In this document: in pieces, positions 42,328-51,435 of the stretch | Layout of the letters: each line of letters opens with the position of its first letter | Numbering within the stretch: position 1 is the stretch's first letter | NCBI RefSeq assembly: GCF_051487185.1 | Contig: NZ_JAHVDK010000008.1 | Span: 62,001-126,000 of the forward strand | Source of the DNA: Inquilinus limosus_F | Lineage (GTDB): Bacteria; Pseudomonadota; Alphaproteobacteria; DSM-16000; Inquilinaceae | Direction: 5' to 3' | DNA: 64,000 bases | Translations under genes and position numbers: made by a program | The notes under the pieces: generated by a model | Database searches by the model: none | Told to the model about the DNA's origin: nothing | The model's input: the letters and a program-made list of their open reading frames with translations, nothing else

Positions 42328-43428
42328 ATGAAGGCGACGTGGACATCCGTGCTGTCGATCTCGGCCCTGGCGCTCGCCGCCTCCGCCGCCACCGCCATGG
42401 CCGAGCCGTCGGCCGAGCTGATCGCCGCGGCGAAGCAGGAGGGCGAGCTGACCACCATCGCCCTGCCGCATGACTGGTGCGGCTACGGCGCGATCATCGA
42501 CAGCTTCAAGGCCAAGTACGGCCTGAAGGTGAACGAGCTGAACCCCGACGCCAGCTCGGGCGACGAGATCGAGGCGATCAAGGCGAACAAGGGGAACAAA
42601 GGCCCCCAAGCCCCCGACGTAATCGATGTCGGCCTGTCCTTCGGCCCGTCGGCCAAGGCCGAAGGGCTGATCGCGCCGTACAAGGTCTCGACCTGGGACA
42701 CGATCCCGGACAGCGCCAAGGACCCCGAGGGCTACTGGTACGGCGACTATTACGGCGTGCTGGCCTTCGAGGTGAACAAGGACCTGGTCAGCAAGATCCC
42801 CGCCGACTGGAAGGACCTGCTGGCCTCCGACTACGCCAATTCCGTCGCCCTCGCCGGCGACCCTCGCGGCTCGAACCAAGCGATCCAGAGTGTGCTGGCC
42901 GCCGGCCTGTCGACCGAGAAGGATGCCGAGAAGGCCGCCGAGGCCGGGCTGAAGTTCTTCGCCGAGCTGAACAAGGCCGGCAACTTCGTGCCGACCATCG
43001 GCAAGGCCGCCTCGCTGGCCCAGGGCGCCACCCCGATCGTGATCCGCTGGGACTATCTCGCCCTCAACGACCGCGACACGCTGAAGGGCAACCCGCCGAT
43101 CGAGATCGTGGTGCCGAAGACCGGCGTCGTCGCCGGCGTGTATGTCCAGGCGATCAGCGCCTATGCGCCGCATCCCAACGCCGCCAAGCTGTGGATGGAG
43201 CATCTGTATTCGAATGAGGGCCAGATCGGCTATCTCAAGGGTTACTGCCACCCGATCCGGTTCCAGAACCTGGTCGACACCAAGAAGGTGCCGGAGGATC
43301 TGCTGAAGGCCCTGCCGCCGGCGGAGGCCTATGCGGCAGCTGTCTTCCCGAGCCTCGAGGATCAGAACAAGGCCAGCGCGATCATCACCAAGCAGTGGGA
43401 CTCCGTGGTCGGCGCCAATGTCAAGTGA
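42328..43428 (+). CDS. ABC importer periplasmic substrate-binding protein (extracellular solute-binding family 1-like)
   Basis: A 366-residue protein with a Sec signal (MKATWTSVLSISALALAASA, cleaved near AMAEPS). The mature part reads LIAAAKQEGELTTIALPHDW, similar to binding proteins for iron, polyamines or 2-aminoethylphosphonate, but no ligand residues can be assigned. AGGGG precedes the ATG. It is followed by two permeases and an ATPase in one operon, so the importer is complete. Confidence 0.92.
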   Translation: MKATWTSVLSISALALAASAATAMAEPSAELIAAAKQEGELTTIALPHDWCGYGAIIDSFKAKYGLKVNELNPDASSGDEIEAIKANKGNKGPQAPDVIDVGLSFGPSAKAEGLIAPYKVSTWDTIPDSAKDPEGYWYGDYYGVLAFEVNKDLVSKIPADWKDLLASDYANSVALAGDPRGSNQAIQSVLAAGLSTEKDAEKAAEAGLKFFAELNKAGNFVPTIGKAASLAQGATPIVIRWDYLALNDRDTLKGNPPIEIVVPKTGVVAGVYVQAISAYAPHPNAAKLWMEHLYSNEGQIGYLKGYCHPIRFQNLVDTKKVPEDLLKALPPAEAYAAAVFPSLEDQNKASAIITKQWDSVVGANVK

Positions 43429-43437
43429 TGTGCTGGA

Positions 43438-43488
43438 GGCCGCGCCTTCCCCTGCCTTATGCTGAGGCCGGAGGACGGCGCGGCCTTT
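43438..43488 (+). terminator. intercistronic stem-loop after the binding-protein gene
   Basis: GGCCGCGCC at 43438-43446 pairs exactly with GGCGCGGCC at 43477-43485, followed by TTT. Placed 10 bases after the binding-protein stop and before the permeases, it likely makes the binding protein more abundant than the membrane parts. Confidence 0.6.
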
Positions 43489-43531
43489 CGCGTCTTCGCC
43501 CGTCGCGGCAGGTTTCCGTCAGCAGGCGCCG

Positions 43532-44437
43532 ATGACCCAGGCCTCGATCGCCACCCACCTCGCCGCGCCGTCCAGATCCGCCGGGATCTCCTGGGCCTGG
43601 CTCGGGGTGGCTCCCTTCTTCCTGTTCGCCCTGCTGTTCCTGGTGCTGCCCACCGGCTATCTGCTGGTCGGCAGCTTCCAGACGCCGGACGGGACGTTCA
43701 CGCTGGACAACATCGCCAACCTGTTCCAGCGCTCGATCCTCGATGCCTACTGGATCTCGATCCGGGTCAGCGCCGCCTCCGCCCTGCTGGGCGCCCTGAT
43801 CGGCTTCTTCCTGGCCTATGCCGCGGTGATGGGCGGGCTGCCGGGCTGGATCCGGCCGACGCTGATGACCTTCTGCGGCGTCGCCTCGAACTTCGCCGGC
43901 GTGCCGCTGGCCTTCGCCTTCATCGCCACCCTCGGCCGGCTCGGCCTGGTGACGATCCTGTTCGACACCTATCTCGCCCCCGTCCTGGGCTTCCGGCTGT
44001 ACCAGACCGGCTTCAACCTGCTCAGCTTCTGGGGCCTGACCCTGACCTATCTCTATTTCCAAATCCCGCTGATGGTGCTGATCCTGGCGCCGGCGCTGGA
44101 CGGGCTGAAGAAGGAGTGGCGCGAGGCCTCGGCCATCCTCGGCGCCAGCACCTGGCAATACTGGCGCATGGTCGCGCTGCCGATCCTATGGCCCAGCTTG
44201 GTCGGCACCACGCTGCTGCTGTTCGCCAACGCCTTCGGTGCCATCGCCACCGCCTATGCCCTGACCGGCAGCTCGCTCAACATCGTGCCGATTCTGCTCT
44301 ACGCCCAGATCCGCGGCGACGTGCTGCACAACCCCAATCTCGGCTACGCGCTGGCGCTCGGCATGATCCTGATCACCGGCCTGTCCAACGGCCTCTACAT
44401 GCTGCTGCGGGCCCGCAGCGAACGGTGGCTGCGATGA
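43532..44437 (+). CDS. ABC importer permease 1
   Basis: Inner-membrane subunit of 301 residues with about six transmembrane helices, matching the binding-protein-dependent transport family of PotB/FbpB type. The EAA loop reads WREASAILGASTWQYWRMVALPI, where it contacts the ATPase. Its stop overlaps the next ATG (ATGA). It forms the pore with the second permease. Confidence 0.92.
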   Translation: MTQASIATHLAAPSRSAGISWAWLGVAPFFLFALLFLVLPTGYLLVGSFQTPDGTFTLDNIANLFQRSILDAYWISIRVSAASALLGALIGFFLAYAAVMGGLPGWIRPTLMTFCGVASNFAGVPLAFAFIATLGRLGLVTILFDTYLAPVLGFRLYQTGFNLLSFWGLTLTYLYFQIPLMVLILAPALDGLKKEWREASAILGASTWQYWRMVALPILWPSLVGTTLLLFANAFGAIATAYALTGSSLNIVPILLYAQIRGDVLHNPNLGYALALGMILITGLSNGLYMLLRARSERWLR

Positions 44438-45225
44438 GGCAGAGCCGCATCGGCGCCTGGATCGCCCTCGTCGTCGGCACCCTGTACTTCCTGGTGCCGC
44501 TGATCGGCACGCTGGAATTCTCGCTGCGCATGCGGCGCGGCGAGTACAGCCTCGACGCCTACCGCATCGTGCTGGCAGACCCCGGCTTCCAGGCCAGCTT
44601 CCTCTATTCCTGCGTGCTGGCCCTGGCGACCATCGTGGTCGGGGTGCTGCTGGTGGTGCCGACCGCCTATTGGGTGCGGTTGCGCCTGCCGAAGCTGCGC
44701 CCGCTCATCGAGTTCATCACCCTGCTGCCGCTGGTGATCCCGGCGATCGTGCTGGTGTTCGGCTACATCCAGCTGTTCAACACCTCCTCGATCCTACCCC
44801 TGCTCGGATCGGAGCGCGGCACCGACCTGCTGCTGACCTTCGGCTACGTCACCCTGGCCCTGCCCTACATGTACCGGGCGGTCGACACCGGGCTCGGGGC
44901 GATCGACGTCCGCACCCTGACCGAGGCGGCGGAAAGCCTGGGCGCCGGCCGGGCCCGGATCCTGTTCCGGGTGATCCTGCCGAATGTCCGCGCCGCGGTG
45001 CTGAGCGGCGCCTTCCTGACCTTCGCCATCGTGATCGGCGAGTTTACCCTCGCCAGCCTCCTCAACCGGCCGGCCTTCGGCCCCTATCTGCAGCTGGTCG
45101 GCGCCAACCGGGCCTATGAGCCGGCGGCGCTGGCGATCATCGCCTTCGCCGTCACCTGGGCCTGCATGGGCCTGCTGCAGCTCTTCGGCCGCGGCCGCCG
45201 CGGCGCCTCCCCGGCGATGCAATGA
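44434..45225 (+). CDS. ABC importer permease 2
   Basis: Second pore subunit, 263 residues, about six transmembrane helices. The EAA loop is TEAAESLGAGRARILFRVILPNV. The start overlaps the permease 1 stop and its own stop overlaps the ATPase start by four bases, so the last three genes are tightly coupled. It resembles PotC-type subunits. Confidence 0.92.
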   Translation: MRQSRIGAWIALVVGTLYFLVPLIGTLEFSLRMRRGEYSLDAYRIVLADPGFQASFLYSCVLALATIVVGVLLVVPTAYWVRLRLPKLRPLIEFITLLPLVIPAIVLVFGYIQLFNTSSILPLLGSERGTDLLLTFGYVTLALPYMYRAVDTGLGAIDVRTLTEAAESLGAGRARILFRVILPNVRAAVLSGAFLTFAIVIGEFTLASLLNRPAFGPYLQLVGANRAYEPAALAIIAFAVTWACMGLLQLFGRGRRGASPAMQ

Positions 45226-46373
45226 CCCTCTCGACCGCATACGCGCCGCAGCAACCGGCGCCGCAAGCAGGTGAACGGATGGATCCGGCGACCGATTTCC
45301 TCGAGATCAGCGGCCTGCGCAAAAGCTACGGCCAGAACACCGTGGTCCACAATTTCGACCTGGCGGTGAAGCGCGGCGAGTTCATCTCCTTCCTCGGCCC
45401 CTCCGGCTGCGGCAAGACCACGACGCTGCGCATGGTGGCGGGGTTCGAGTCCCCGACCGGCGGGGCGATCCGCATCGACGGCCGCGACGTCACCCGCCTC
45501 CGGCCCAATCAGCGCAAAGTCGGCATGGTGTTCCAGGCCTATGCGCTGTTCCCGAACATGACGGTGGCGGACAATGTCGCCTTCGGCCTGAAGGTGGCGA
45601 AGAAGCCGGCGGCCGAAATCGCCCGGCGGGTGAAGGAGATGCTGGAGCTGATCAAGCTTCCGCATCTCGCCGACCGCTACCCTTACCAGCTGTCCGGCGG
45701 GCAGCAGCAGCGCGTCGCCCTGGCGCGGGCCCTGGCCAACCAGCCGAAGGTGCTGCTGCTGGACGAGCCGCTGTCGGCGCTGGACGCCAAGATCCGGGTG
45801 TCGCTGCGCAGCGAGATCAAGGCGCTGCAGCGCGATCTCGGCATCACCACCATCTTCGTCACGCACGACCAGGAGGAAGCCCTGTCGATGTCGGACCGGA
45901 TCGTGGTGATGAACGAGGGCTATGCCGAGCAGGTCGGCACGCCGTTCGAGATCTACAACTATCCGCGCACCCGCTTCGTCGCCTCCTTCGTCGGCACGCT
46001 GAACATCCTGCGCGGCCAGGTGGTGGACGCCGCCGGCCAAAGGATCCGCATCGACGGGCAGGAGATCGTCGCTGCCCGCGGTGTCGCCGACGCCCGGGAC
46101 GGCGAGGTCCGGTCGGTGGCGCTGCGGCCGGAGGCGATCGCCCTGGCCGGATCGGCGGAAGACCGGGGCGCCGACCGCAACCGCATGCAGGGCACGATCG
46201 AGGATGTGAATTTCCTCGGCGCGGTGGTGCGCATCCGCGTCCGCTTCCAGGAGAATGCGGTATCGCTCGACACCTTCAACAGCCCCAGCCTGGCGCCGCC
46301 CGAGCGCGGCCAGCCGGTCACCGTCAGCTTCGGCCGCGAGGATGTGCTGGTGCTGGAGGGCGAAGCGGCCTGA
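45222..46373 (+). CDS. ABC importer ATP-binding protein (PotA/FbpC-like)
   Basis: A 383-residue ATPase. Walker A is GPSGCGKTT, the Q-loop MVFQAYALFP, the signature LSGGQQQRVALARAL, Walker B VLLLDEPLSALDA and the switch THDQEEALSM. Residues 250-383 form TOBE-like C-terminal domains typical of the polyamine/iron group. It is co-translated with permease 2 (ATGA). A second in-frame ATG about 57 bases in is possible but less favoured. Confidence 0.95.
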   Translation: MTLSTAYAPQQPAPQAGERMDPATDFLEISGLRKSYGQNTVVHNFDLAVKRGEFISFLGPSGCGKTTTLRMVAGFESPTGGAIRIDGRDVTRLRPNQRKVGMVFQAYALFPNMTVADNVAFGLKVAKKPAAEIARRVKEMLELIKLPHLADRYPYQLSGGQQQRVALARALANQPKVLLLDEPLSALDAKIRVSLRSEIKALQRDLGITTIFVTHDQEEALSMSDRIVVMNEGYAEQVGTPFEIYNYPRTRFVASFVGTLNILRGQVVDAAGQRIRIDGQEIVAARGVADARDGEVRSVALRPEAIALAGSAEDRGADRNRMQGTIEDVNFLGAVVRIRVRFQENAVSLDTFNSPSLAPPERGQPVTVSFGREDVLVLEGEAA

Positions 46374-46439
46374 GCCCGGCAAGCCTACCGCCCTGACAGA
46401 AGTCTTCAGCCCGTTGCGGGAGCCATGGTCACCGGCCTC

Positions 46440-46784
46440 TCACGTCTTCGTTCGGGCTCCAAGATCTTCGGGCGAGCGACTGGCCGCGATGAGGGTGCAG
46501 ATCTCGTCGACGGTGTCGCGAGCCGCGTCCTCGATCCTCCGGAACGATGGATTGTCGGCTGCCACGAAGCCGGGCCTGACCGTGCCATCCGGCATCGCCA
46601 CGAGGACGCCATCGATCGCCGAGTGGCAGTCGACGGAAAGCCCGTTCGCCATATCGCCGTGCTCCTCGACAGGCACGACGGAGCGCACGAAGGCCGCCAG
46701 CATCAACTCGAGCCCGAGTTGCCTCCCTTTCAGGTGATCGATTGACTGCTGAAGCTTCTGGGGCGTCGACACAGGGCGTTTCAT
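46440..46784 (-). CDS. hypothetical protein
   Basis: A 114-residue protein of unknown family. It opens MKRPVSTPQKLQQSIDHLKG and continues into a mixed region with EEHGDMANGLSVDCHSAIDG and RRIEDAARDTVDEICTLIAA. No signal, membrane segment or known motif is seen. GGGAGAACGCCA precedes the ATG at 46784. It faces the importer operon and lies alone, so no role can be suggested. Confidence 0.6.
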   Translation of the reverse strand: MKRPVSTPQKLQQSIDHLKGRQLGLELMLAAFVRSVVPVEEHGDMANGLSVDCHSAIDGVLVAMPDGTVRPGFVAADNPSFRRIEDAARDTVDEICTLIAASRSPEDLGARTKT

Positions 46785-46871
46785 TGGCGTTCTCCCATGT
46801 GACACGCAGGCCGGACCAGGCGATCAAATCGCGTTCTGCTGCGCACAAGGGCTGCAGTCATAGGCCGCATC

Positions 46872-46934
46872 TCCCAAATCGCCCAGGCGTCCGATACCGG
46901 GACCCCGGTCTATCTGTACCTTCTTGATTTGGGA
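46872..46934. other. nested inverted repeat upstream of the lyase operon end
   Basis: TCCCAAATC (46872-46880) pairs with GATTTGGGA (46926-46934), enclosing the imperfect hairpin GATACCGGGAC / CCCGGTCTATC. No T-run follows. It lies in a 242-base gap between the hypothetical gene and the end of the DapA-family gene. It may be a structured transcript end or a repeat element. Confidence 0.35.
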
Positions 46935-47026
46935 CCGATCGGCGGTCCGGTCCACCTCCCCCTACGGATGCGTCCGATTCGCGTCGGGCCGCTACCCGAG
47001 GCCGCGCCGACGCCTGGCCAAGCGCA

Positions 47027-47938
47027 TCAGAGCCCGTACTTCGCCAGGTCCGGACGGTTCGCCAGGGCGGTGCGGACGATGGTCTCGACGCGGTCGCGCT
47101 CCGCTCCCTGCAGTTCCAGCCGCGGCTGGCGCACCACGGTCGAGGTGCCGCGCACGATCGCCTCGGCCAGCTTGACGTTCTGGACGAAGCGCAGCGACAC
47201 GTCGAGGTGCAGCAGCGGCATGAACCAGCGGTAGATCTCCAGCGCCTCCGGGACCCGGCCGGCCGCGACCAGCTTGTGGATCGCCACCGTCTCGCGCGGA
47301 AAGGCGCAGACCAGGCCGGCGACCCAGCCGACCGCGCCGAGCATCAGGCTTTCCAGCGCCAAATCGTCGACCCCGGTGAAGATGGCATAGCGGTCGCCGA
47401 CCGTGTTCAGGATATCGGTGATGCGGCGGATGTCGCCCGAGGATTCCTTGATCGCGACGAAGTTCGGCTCGTCCGCCATCTCGGCGAACATCTCCGGCGT
47501 GATGTCGACCGAATAGGCGATCGGGTTATTGTAGACCATGATCGGCAGGCCGGTCGCCCGCGCCACGGTGCGGAAATGATGGATGGTCTCACGCCGATCG
47601 GAGACGTAGCGCATCGCCGGCAGCAGCATTAGCCCGTCCATACCCGCGGCCGCGGCCCGTTCGGCCAGCGCCACCCCGGCGCGGGTCGAATCCTCGGCCA
47701 CGGTCAGCAGCACCGGGCGGCCGCCCGCCGCCTCCTTGACCTCCCGGGCGATCGCCATCTTCTCGTCGGCGGTCAGCGTGCTGGCCTCGCCGATCGAGCC
47801 GCAGCAGATGATGCCGTCGACGCCGTTCTCGATCTGGAATACGACATCGGCGCGCACCGCCGCCGGGTCGACATCCTGCGCCGCATCCATCTTGGTGGTG
47901 ATCGCCGTGTAGACCCCGGTCCAGCGCTGCCCAGCCAT
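47027..47938 (-). CDS. DapA/NAL-family aldolase (dihydrodipicolinate-synthase-like)
   Basis: A class I TIM-barrel lyase of 303 residues. The Schiff-base Lys sits in FVAIKESSGD and the proton-relay Tyr in IMVYNNP; CCGSIGEASTLTADEK corresponds to the pyruvate-binding GTTGE region. Family members include dihydrodipicolinate synthase, N-acetylneuraminate lyase and 4-hydroxy-2-oxoglutarate-type lyases. There are no lysine genes beside it, so a catabolic lyase is more likely. The start at 47938 has GGGAG nine bases upstream; an ATG at 47947 has none. Confidence 0.88.
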   Translation of the reverse strand: MAGQRWTGVYTAITTKMDAAQDVDPAAVRADVVFQIENGVDGIICCGSIGEASTLTADEKMAIAREVKEAAGGRPVLLTVAEDSTRAGVALAERAAAAGMDGLMLLPAMRYVSDRRETIHHFRTVARATGLPIMVYNNPIAYSVDITPEMFAEMADEPNFVAIKESSGDIRRITDILNTVGDRYAIFTGVDDLALESLMLGAVGWVAGLVCAFPRETVAIHKLVAAGRVPEALEIYRWFMPLLHLDVSLRFVQNVKLAEAIVRGTSTVVRQPRLELQGAERDRVETIVRTALANRPDLAKYGL

Positions 47939-48054
47939 CGCCTGCATCTCCCTGTGATCGGCCGCCGATCCGTTCGCGGCCAACCCAGGATATCTTCTGT
48001 ATTTAATTTGTCGACAGCTTCCGATGGACCGAAGCGAGCCCTTCGCTGGCGACA

Positions 48055-48094
48055 TTGCACCGCAGCATTTCCTGCAAACCTATGTTGCACTGCA
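48055..48094. promoter_or_regulatory. direct repeats in the divergent region of the lyase and a small gene
   Basis: TTGCACCGCA at 48055-48064 recurs as TTGCACTGCA at 48085-48094, spaced 30 bp, close to three DNA turns. They sit in the AT-rich part of the 326-base region between the two divergent genes, which holds no other gene. A regulator binding site is plausible but untested. Confidence 0.4.
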
Positions 48095-48264
48095 AAATAG
48101 TATGATTATTCTCGTCAGGTGCAGGGAGGCACGGCAAAGCCCGATCAGGGCCTCGCCCCCGCCCTCTTTGCACCACATTTTACGGGCATTTGACCGGCCC
48201 GGCCGATGCAGGGCCGGAATCGAATGTCCAGAGCAACGGGTGAAGGTTTTTCGGGAGCGATCCA

Positions 48265-48567
48265 ATGCCTGCCGTCAAGAACGTCCGCTATGTCACCAAG
48301 CGCGAGCTGCCGACGGTGGAAGACGCGCTGTACGCCGCCGAGGGGCTGACCGCCGATTACGAGGAACGGCTGCAGATCGCCGCCGAGCTGAGCGGCCTGT
48401 CGCTGGACGAGGTCCGTGCCGCGGCCGAGGCCCAAGCGGCGGAGATGGCGAAGAAGTCGACCCTGCGCATCACCTCGACCATCCGCTCGAACACCGGCAG
48501 CGCCGTGGTGGTGGAGCGCCGTCGCACCCGCAGCGTGGCGATGCCGCGCTCGCTGACCCTGGCCTGA
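48265..48567 (+). CDS. small hypothetical protein
   Basis: A 100-residue protein: MPAVKNVRYVTKRELPTVED, a helical middle (LQIAAELSGLSLDEVRAAAE), and an Arg-rich tail (VERRRTRSVAMPRSLTLA). The basic end could bind nucleic acid, but no family is recognised. GGGAGCGATCCA precedes the ATG, and a strong terminator follows 47 bases after the stop, so it is an independent expressed unit. It is divergent from the DapA-family lyase. Confidence 0.68.
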   Translation: MPAVKNVRYVTKRELPTVEDALYAAEGLTADYEERLQIAAELSGLSLDEVRAAAEAQAAEMAKKSTLRITSTIRSNTGSAVVVERRRTRSVAMPRSLTLA

Positions 48568-48613
48568 GTCGCCGCATCCGGACGGCCGCTGTTCGGCCGC
48601 GGCCGAGAGTTCA

Positions 48614-48660
48614 ATCCCTTGCCTGCACGGCGCTGAGCGCTGCTGCAGGCAAGGGATTTT
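48614..48660 (+). terminator. strong intrinsic terminator after the small hypothetical gene
   Basis: A perfect 14-base-pair stem, ATCCCTTGCCTGCA (48614-48627) with TGCAGGCAAGGGAT (48644-48657), and a 16-base loop is followed by TTTT. It ends transcription of the small gene before malQ. Confidence 0.85.
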
Positions 48661-48735
48661 GATTCCGGCCCCGTGAGAGGCGGATATGATCGCAGCCGCG
48701 CCGTCCCCGGCGCGACCGAGCGGAAGGGTCCTGTC

Positions 48736-50757
48736 TTGGATTTCGCGGACGACGCCCTGCGCGACCGGGCCCGCCGGGCCGGCATCGCGCCCGACTGGAC
48801 CGATGTCACCGGCCAGGCCCGCAGCGTGGCGCCGGAGACGCTGGAGCGGCTGCTGGCGCTGATCGGCGCCGATGAGCCGGCGTCACCCGTGCCGCCTCTG
48901 GTCACCGGTCAGGTCCACCAGGCGATCCCGCTGCCGCCAGCCGCCGGCACCGGCGCCGCCGTCCTGGTGCTGGAGTCGGGCGAGAGAGCAGACATCACCG
49001 TGCATCCGGGCGACGACGGGCGCTGCTGGGTGCCGCCGATCGACCGGACCGGCTATCACCGGCTGCATCTGGGCGACCGCGAGATCACCCTGGCGGTGGC
49101 CCCGCCGCGCTGCTTCGGCCTGGATGAGGTCGCCCGCGGCGGCCGGATGTGGGGCCTGGCCGCCCAGATCTACGCGCTGCATCGCAAGCATCATGATGGT
49201 TTGGGCGACGGCGGCATCGGCGACAGCCGCGGGGTGGCGGAGCTGGCGCGAGCAGCAGGCCGCGCCGGCGCCGACGCGGTGGCGCTGAGCCCGACCCATG
49301 CCCTGTTCACGGCGGAGCCGGAGCGCTTCGGCCCCTACTCTCCCTCCAGCCGGCTGTTCCGGAACCCGCTGCTGGCCGATCCCGCCGCGTTGTTCGGCGA
49401 AGCCCGAGTCGCCGCAGCGATCCGGGCGGCGGGCGTGGCTGAGGCGCTGCGGTGCTGTGAATCTCTGGCGCTGATCGACTGGCCGGAAGCGGCCCGGGCG
49501 AAGCTGGCGCTGTTCCGGGCCCTGTTCGACGGCTTCGACGCCGAGGCCGGCGGCAGCCTGGCCGAGGATTTCGCCGGCTTCGTCCGGGCCGGCGGATCGC
49601 TGCTGCAGGATCATGCGCGATTCGAGGCGCTGCACGCCGCGCGCCTGGCCGCCGACCCGGCCGACCGCGACTGGCGGCGCTGGCCGGCGGCGCTGCGCGA
49701 TCCCCGCAGCACCGCGGTGGCGGAGTTCGCGGCGGCGCATGACCGAGAGGTCCGCTTCCACCTGTTCCTGCAATGGCTGGCCGACCGCGCCTTCGCCGCC
49801 GCCCAGGCCGAGGCGCGCTCGGCCGGCATGCGGCTCGGGCTGATCGCGGATCTCGCGGTCGGCATGGACGCCACCGGCAGCCATGCCTGGAGCCGTCCGT
49901 CCGACGTGCTGGGGGGAGCCAGCATCGGGTCGCCGCCCGACGCCTTCAACGCCGACGGGCAGAACTGGACTCTGGCCGCGATTTCGCCGCGGGCGATGGT
50001 CGAGACCGGCTTCGCCCCCTTCCTCGACACTCTGCGGGCGACGCTGCGCCATGCCGGCGGCATCCGCATCGACCACGTCATGGGGCTGGCCCGGCTGTGG
50101 CTGGTGCCGGACGGGATGGCGCCGACCGAAGGCGCGTACCTGTCCTATCCGGTGGAGGATCTGCTGCGGTTGGTGGCGCTGGAATCACATCGCCACCGCG
50201 CCGTGGTGATCGGCGAGGATCTCGGGACCCTGCCCTGGGGCTTCGCGGAACTGCTGGCCGACCGCGCCGTGGCCGGCTTGCGGGTGCTGTGGTTCGAACG
50301 CGAGGGTGACGGCTTCAAGCCGGCCGAGCGCTGGGACGCCGGCGCCGTGGCGATGAGCTCGACTCACGACCTGCCGCCGGTGGCCGGCTGGTGGCGCGGC
50401 ACCGATATCGCCGCGCGGGCGGCTCTGGGCGCTTACGCCGATGGCGGCGCGGCGGAGCAGGCACAGCGCGACGCCAGCCGTGCCCAACTGTGGCGGGCGG
50501 TCGGCGCCGGCCCGCTTCCCGAGCAACCAGGACCGGTGGTCGACGCCGCTCTTCGCTTCGTCGCCCGCAGCCCGTCGCGGCTGGCGCTGATCCCGCTGGA
50601 GGATGCGCTGGGGCTGGAGGAGCAGCCGAACCTGCCGGGCACGATCGACGAATACCCGAACTGGCGCCGGCGGCTGGACCAGACGGCGGGCGAGGCGCTG
50701 GCCGAGCCCACCGTGGCCGCGCGCCTCGCCGCCATCCGCCGCGAGCGCCAGAGCTGA
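48736..50757 (+). CDS. malQ: 4-alpha-glucanotransferase
   Basis: GH77 amylomaltase that transfers glucan chains in maltodextrin/glycogen metabolism, about 673 residues. Catalytic residues are all seen: nucleophile Asp446 in IRIDHVMGLARLW, acid/base Glu494 in VIGEDLGTLP, and Asp545 in STHDLPPVAGWW. The GRMWGLAAQIYALH region and SPSSRLFRNPL are also typical. The start is uncertain: TTG at 48736 follows GGAAGGG at seven bases and begins a natural N-terminus, while GTG at 48673 is upstream. No other glycogen genes are in the window. Confidence 0.9.
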   Translation: MDFADDALRDRARRAGIAPDWTDVTGQARSVAPETLERLLALIGADEPASPVPPLVTGQVHQAIPLPPAAGTGAAVLVLESGERADITVHPGDDGRCWVPPIDRTGYHRLHLGDREITLAVAPPRCFGLDEVARGGRMWGLAAQIYALHRKHHDGLGDGGIGDSRGVAELARAAGRAGADAVALSPTHALFTAEPERFGPYSPSSRLFRNPLLADPAALFGEARVAAAIRAAGVAEALRCCESLALIDWPEAARAKLALFRALFDGFDAEAGGSLAEDFAGFVRAGGSLLQDHARFEALHAARLAADPADRDWRRWPAALRDPRSTAVAEFAAAHDREVRFHLFLQWLADRAFAAAQAEARSAGMRLGLIADLAVGMDATGSHAWSRPSDVLGGASIGSPPDAFNADGQNWTLAAISPRAMVETGFAPFLDTLRATLRHAGGIRIDHVMGLARLWLVPDGMAPTEGAYLSYPVEDLLRLVALESHRHRAVVIGEDLGTLPWGFAELLADRAVAGLRVLWFEREGDGFKPAERWDAGAVAMSSTHDLPPVAGWWRGTDIAARAALGAYADGGAAEQAQRDASRAQLWRAVGAGPLPEQPGPVVDAALRFVARSPSRLALIPLEDALGLEEQPNLPGTIDEYPNWRRRLDQTAGEALAEPTVAARLAAIRRERQS

Positions 50758-50771
50758 CCGTCAGCTTGCCG

Positions 50772-51341
50772 TCAGCTTGCCGTCATCCGGCCGCTGTGCC
50801 GGCCCTCGGCGAACTCCTCGATCATCTTGGCGTTGAAGGCCGGCAAGTCGTCCGGCGACCGGCTGGTGACCAAGCCTTCATCGACCACCACCTCGCGGTC
50901 ATAAACCGTGGCGCCGGCATTCTCGAGATCGACCTGGATCGCCTTGTAGCCGGTCATCTCGCAGCCTTCGACCACCCCGGCGCTGATCAGCAGCTGCGGT
51001 CCGTGGCAGATCGCCGCCACCGGCTTGCCGGTATCGAAGAAGCCGCGGACGAAGTCGAGCGCCTTCGGATTGGTGCGCAACCGGTCCGGGCTGTGCACGC
51101 CGCCGGGGATCAGGAGGCCGTCATAGCCCTCGGGCGCCGCGCGGTCGAGCGTCACGTCGACCGGGAAGCTGTCGCCCTTGTCGAGGTGTTTGTGCGCGAT
51201 TACCTGCGAAGCCTCCGGGCTGACGATCTCGACCTGGGCCCCGGCGTCCTTCAGGGCCTTGACCGGCTCGGTCATTTCCACCTGCTCGAAGCCGTTGGCG
51301 ACGAGCACGGCGATCCTGCGTCCGTCGAGACGTTCGGGCAT
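50772..51341 (-). CDS. DJ-1/PfpI family protein (type 1 glutamine-amidotransferase-like)
   Basis: A 189-residue protein with NGFEQVE (conserved Glu) near residue 17 and the Cys elbow AAICHGPQLL near residue 111. The GDSFPVDVTLDRA and LLIPGGVHSPD stretches match PfpI/YhbO-like members, which act as deglycases, chaperones or proteases. It converges on malQ with 14 bases between the stop codons. Confidence 0.92.
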   Translation of the reverse strand: MPERLDGRRIAVLVANGFEQVEMTEPVKALKDAGAQVEIVSPEASQVIAHKHLDKGDSFPVDVTLDRAAPEGYDGLLIPGGVHSPDRLRTNPKALDFVRGFFDTGKPVAAICHGPQLLISAGVVEGCEMTGYKAIQVDLENAGATVYDREVVVDEGLVTSRSPDDLPAFNAKMIEEFAEGRHSGRMTAS

Positions 51342-51435
51342 GCCACAATCTCCATCGTGAGAAGGACGGCCATGGGAGCGCGGGCCGTCGACTCAGGCAA
51401 TGGTCCCGCCTGGACGCAGGTTCCGGGCTGCCGGA

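Noticed and set aside
48673..48735. Upstream GTG extension of malQ
   Set aside because: The added residues show no family match, while TTG at 48736 has a well-spaced GGAAGGG. The question stays open.
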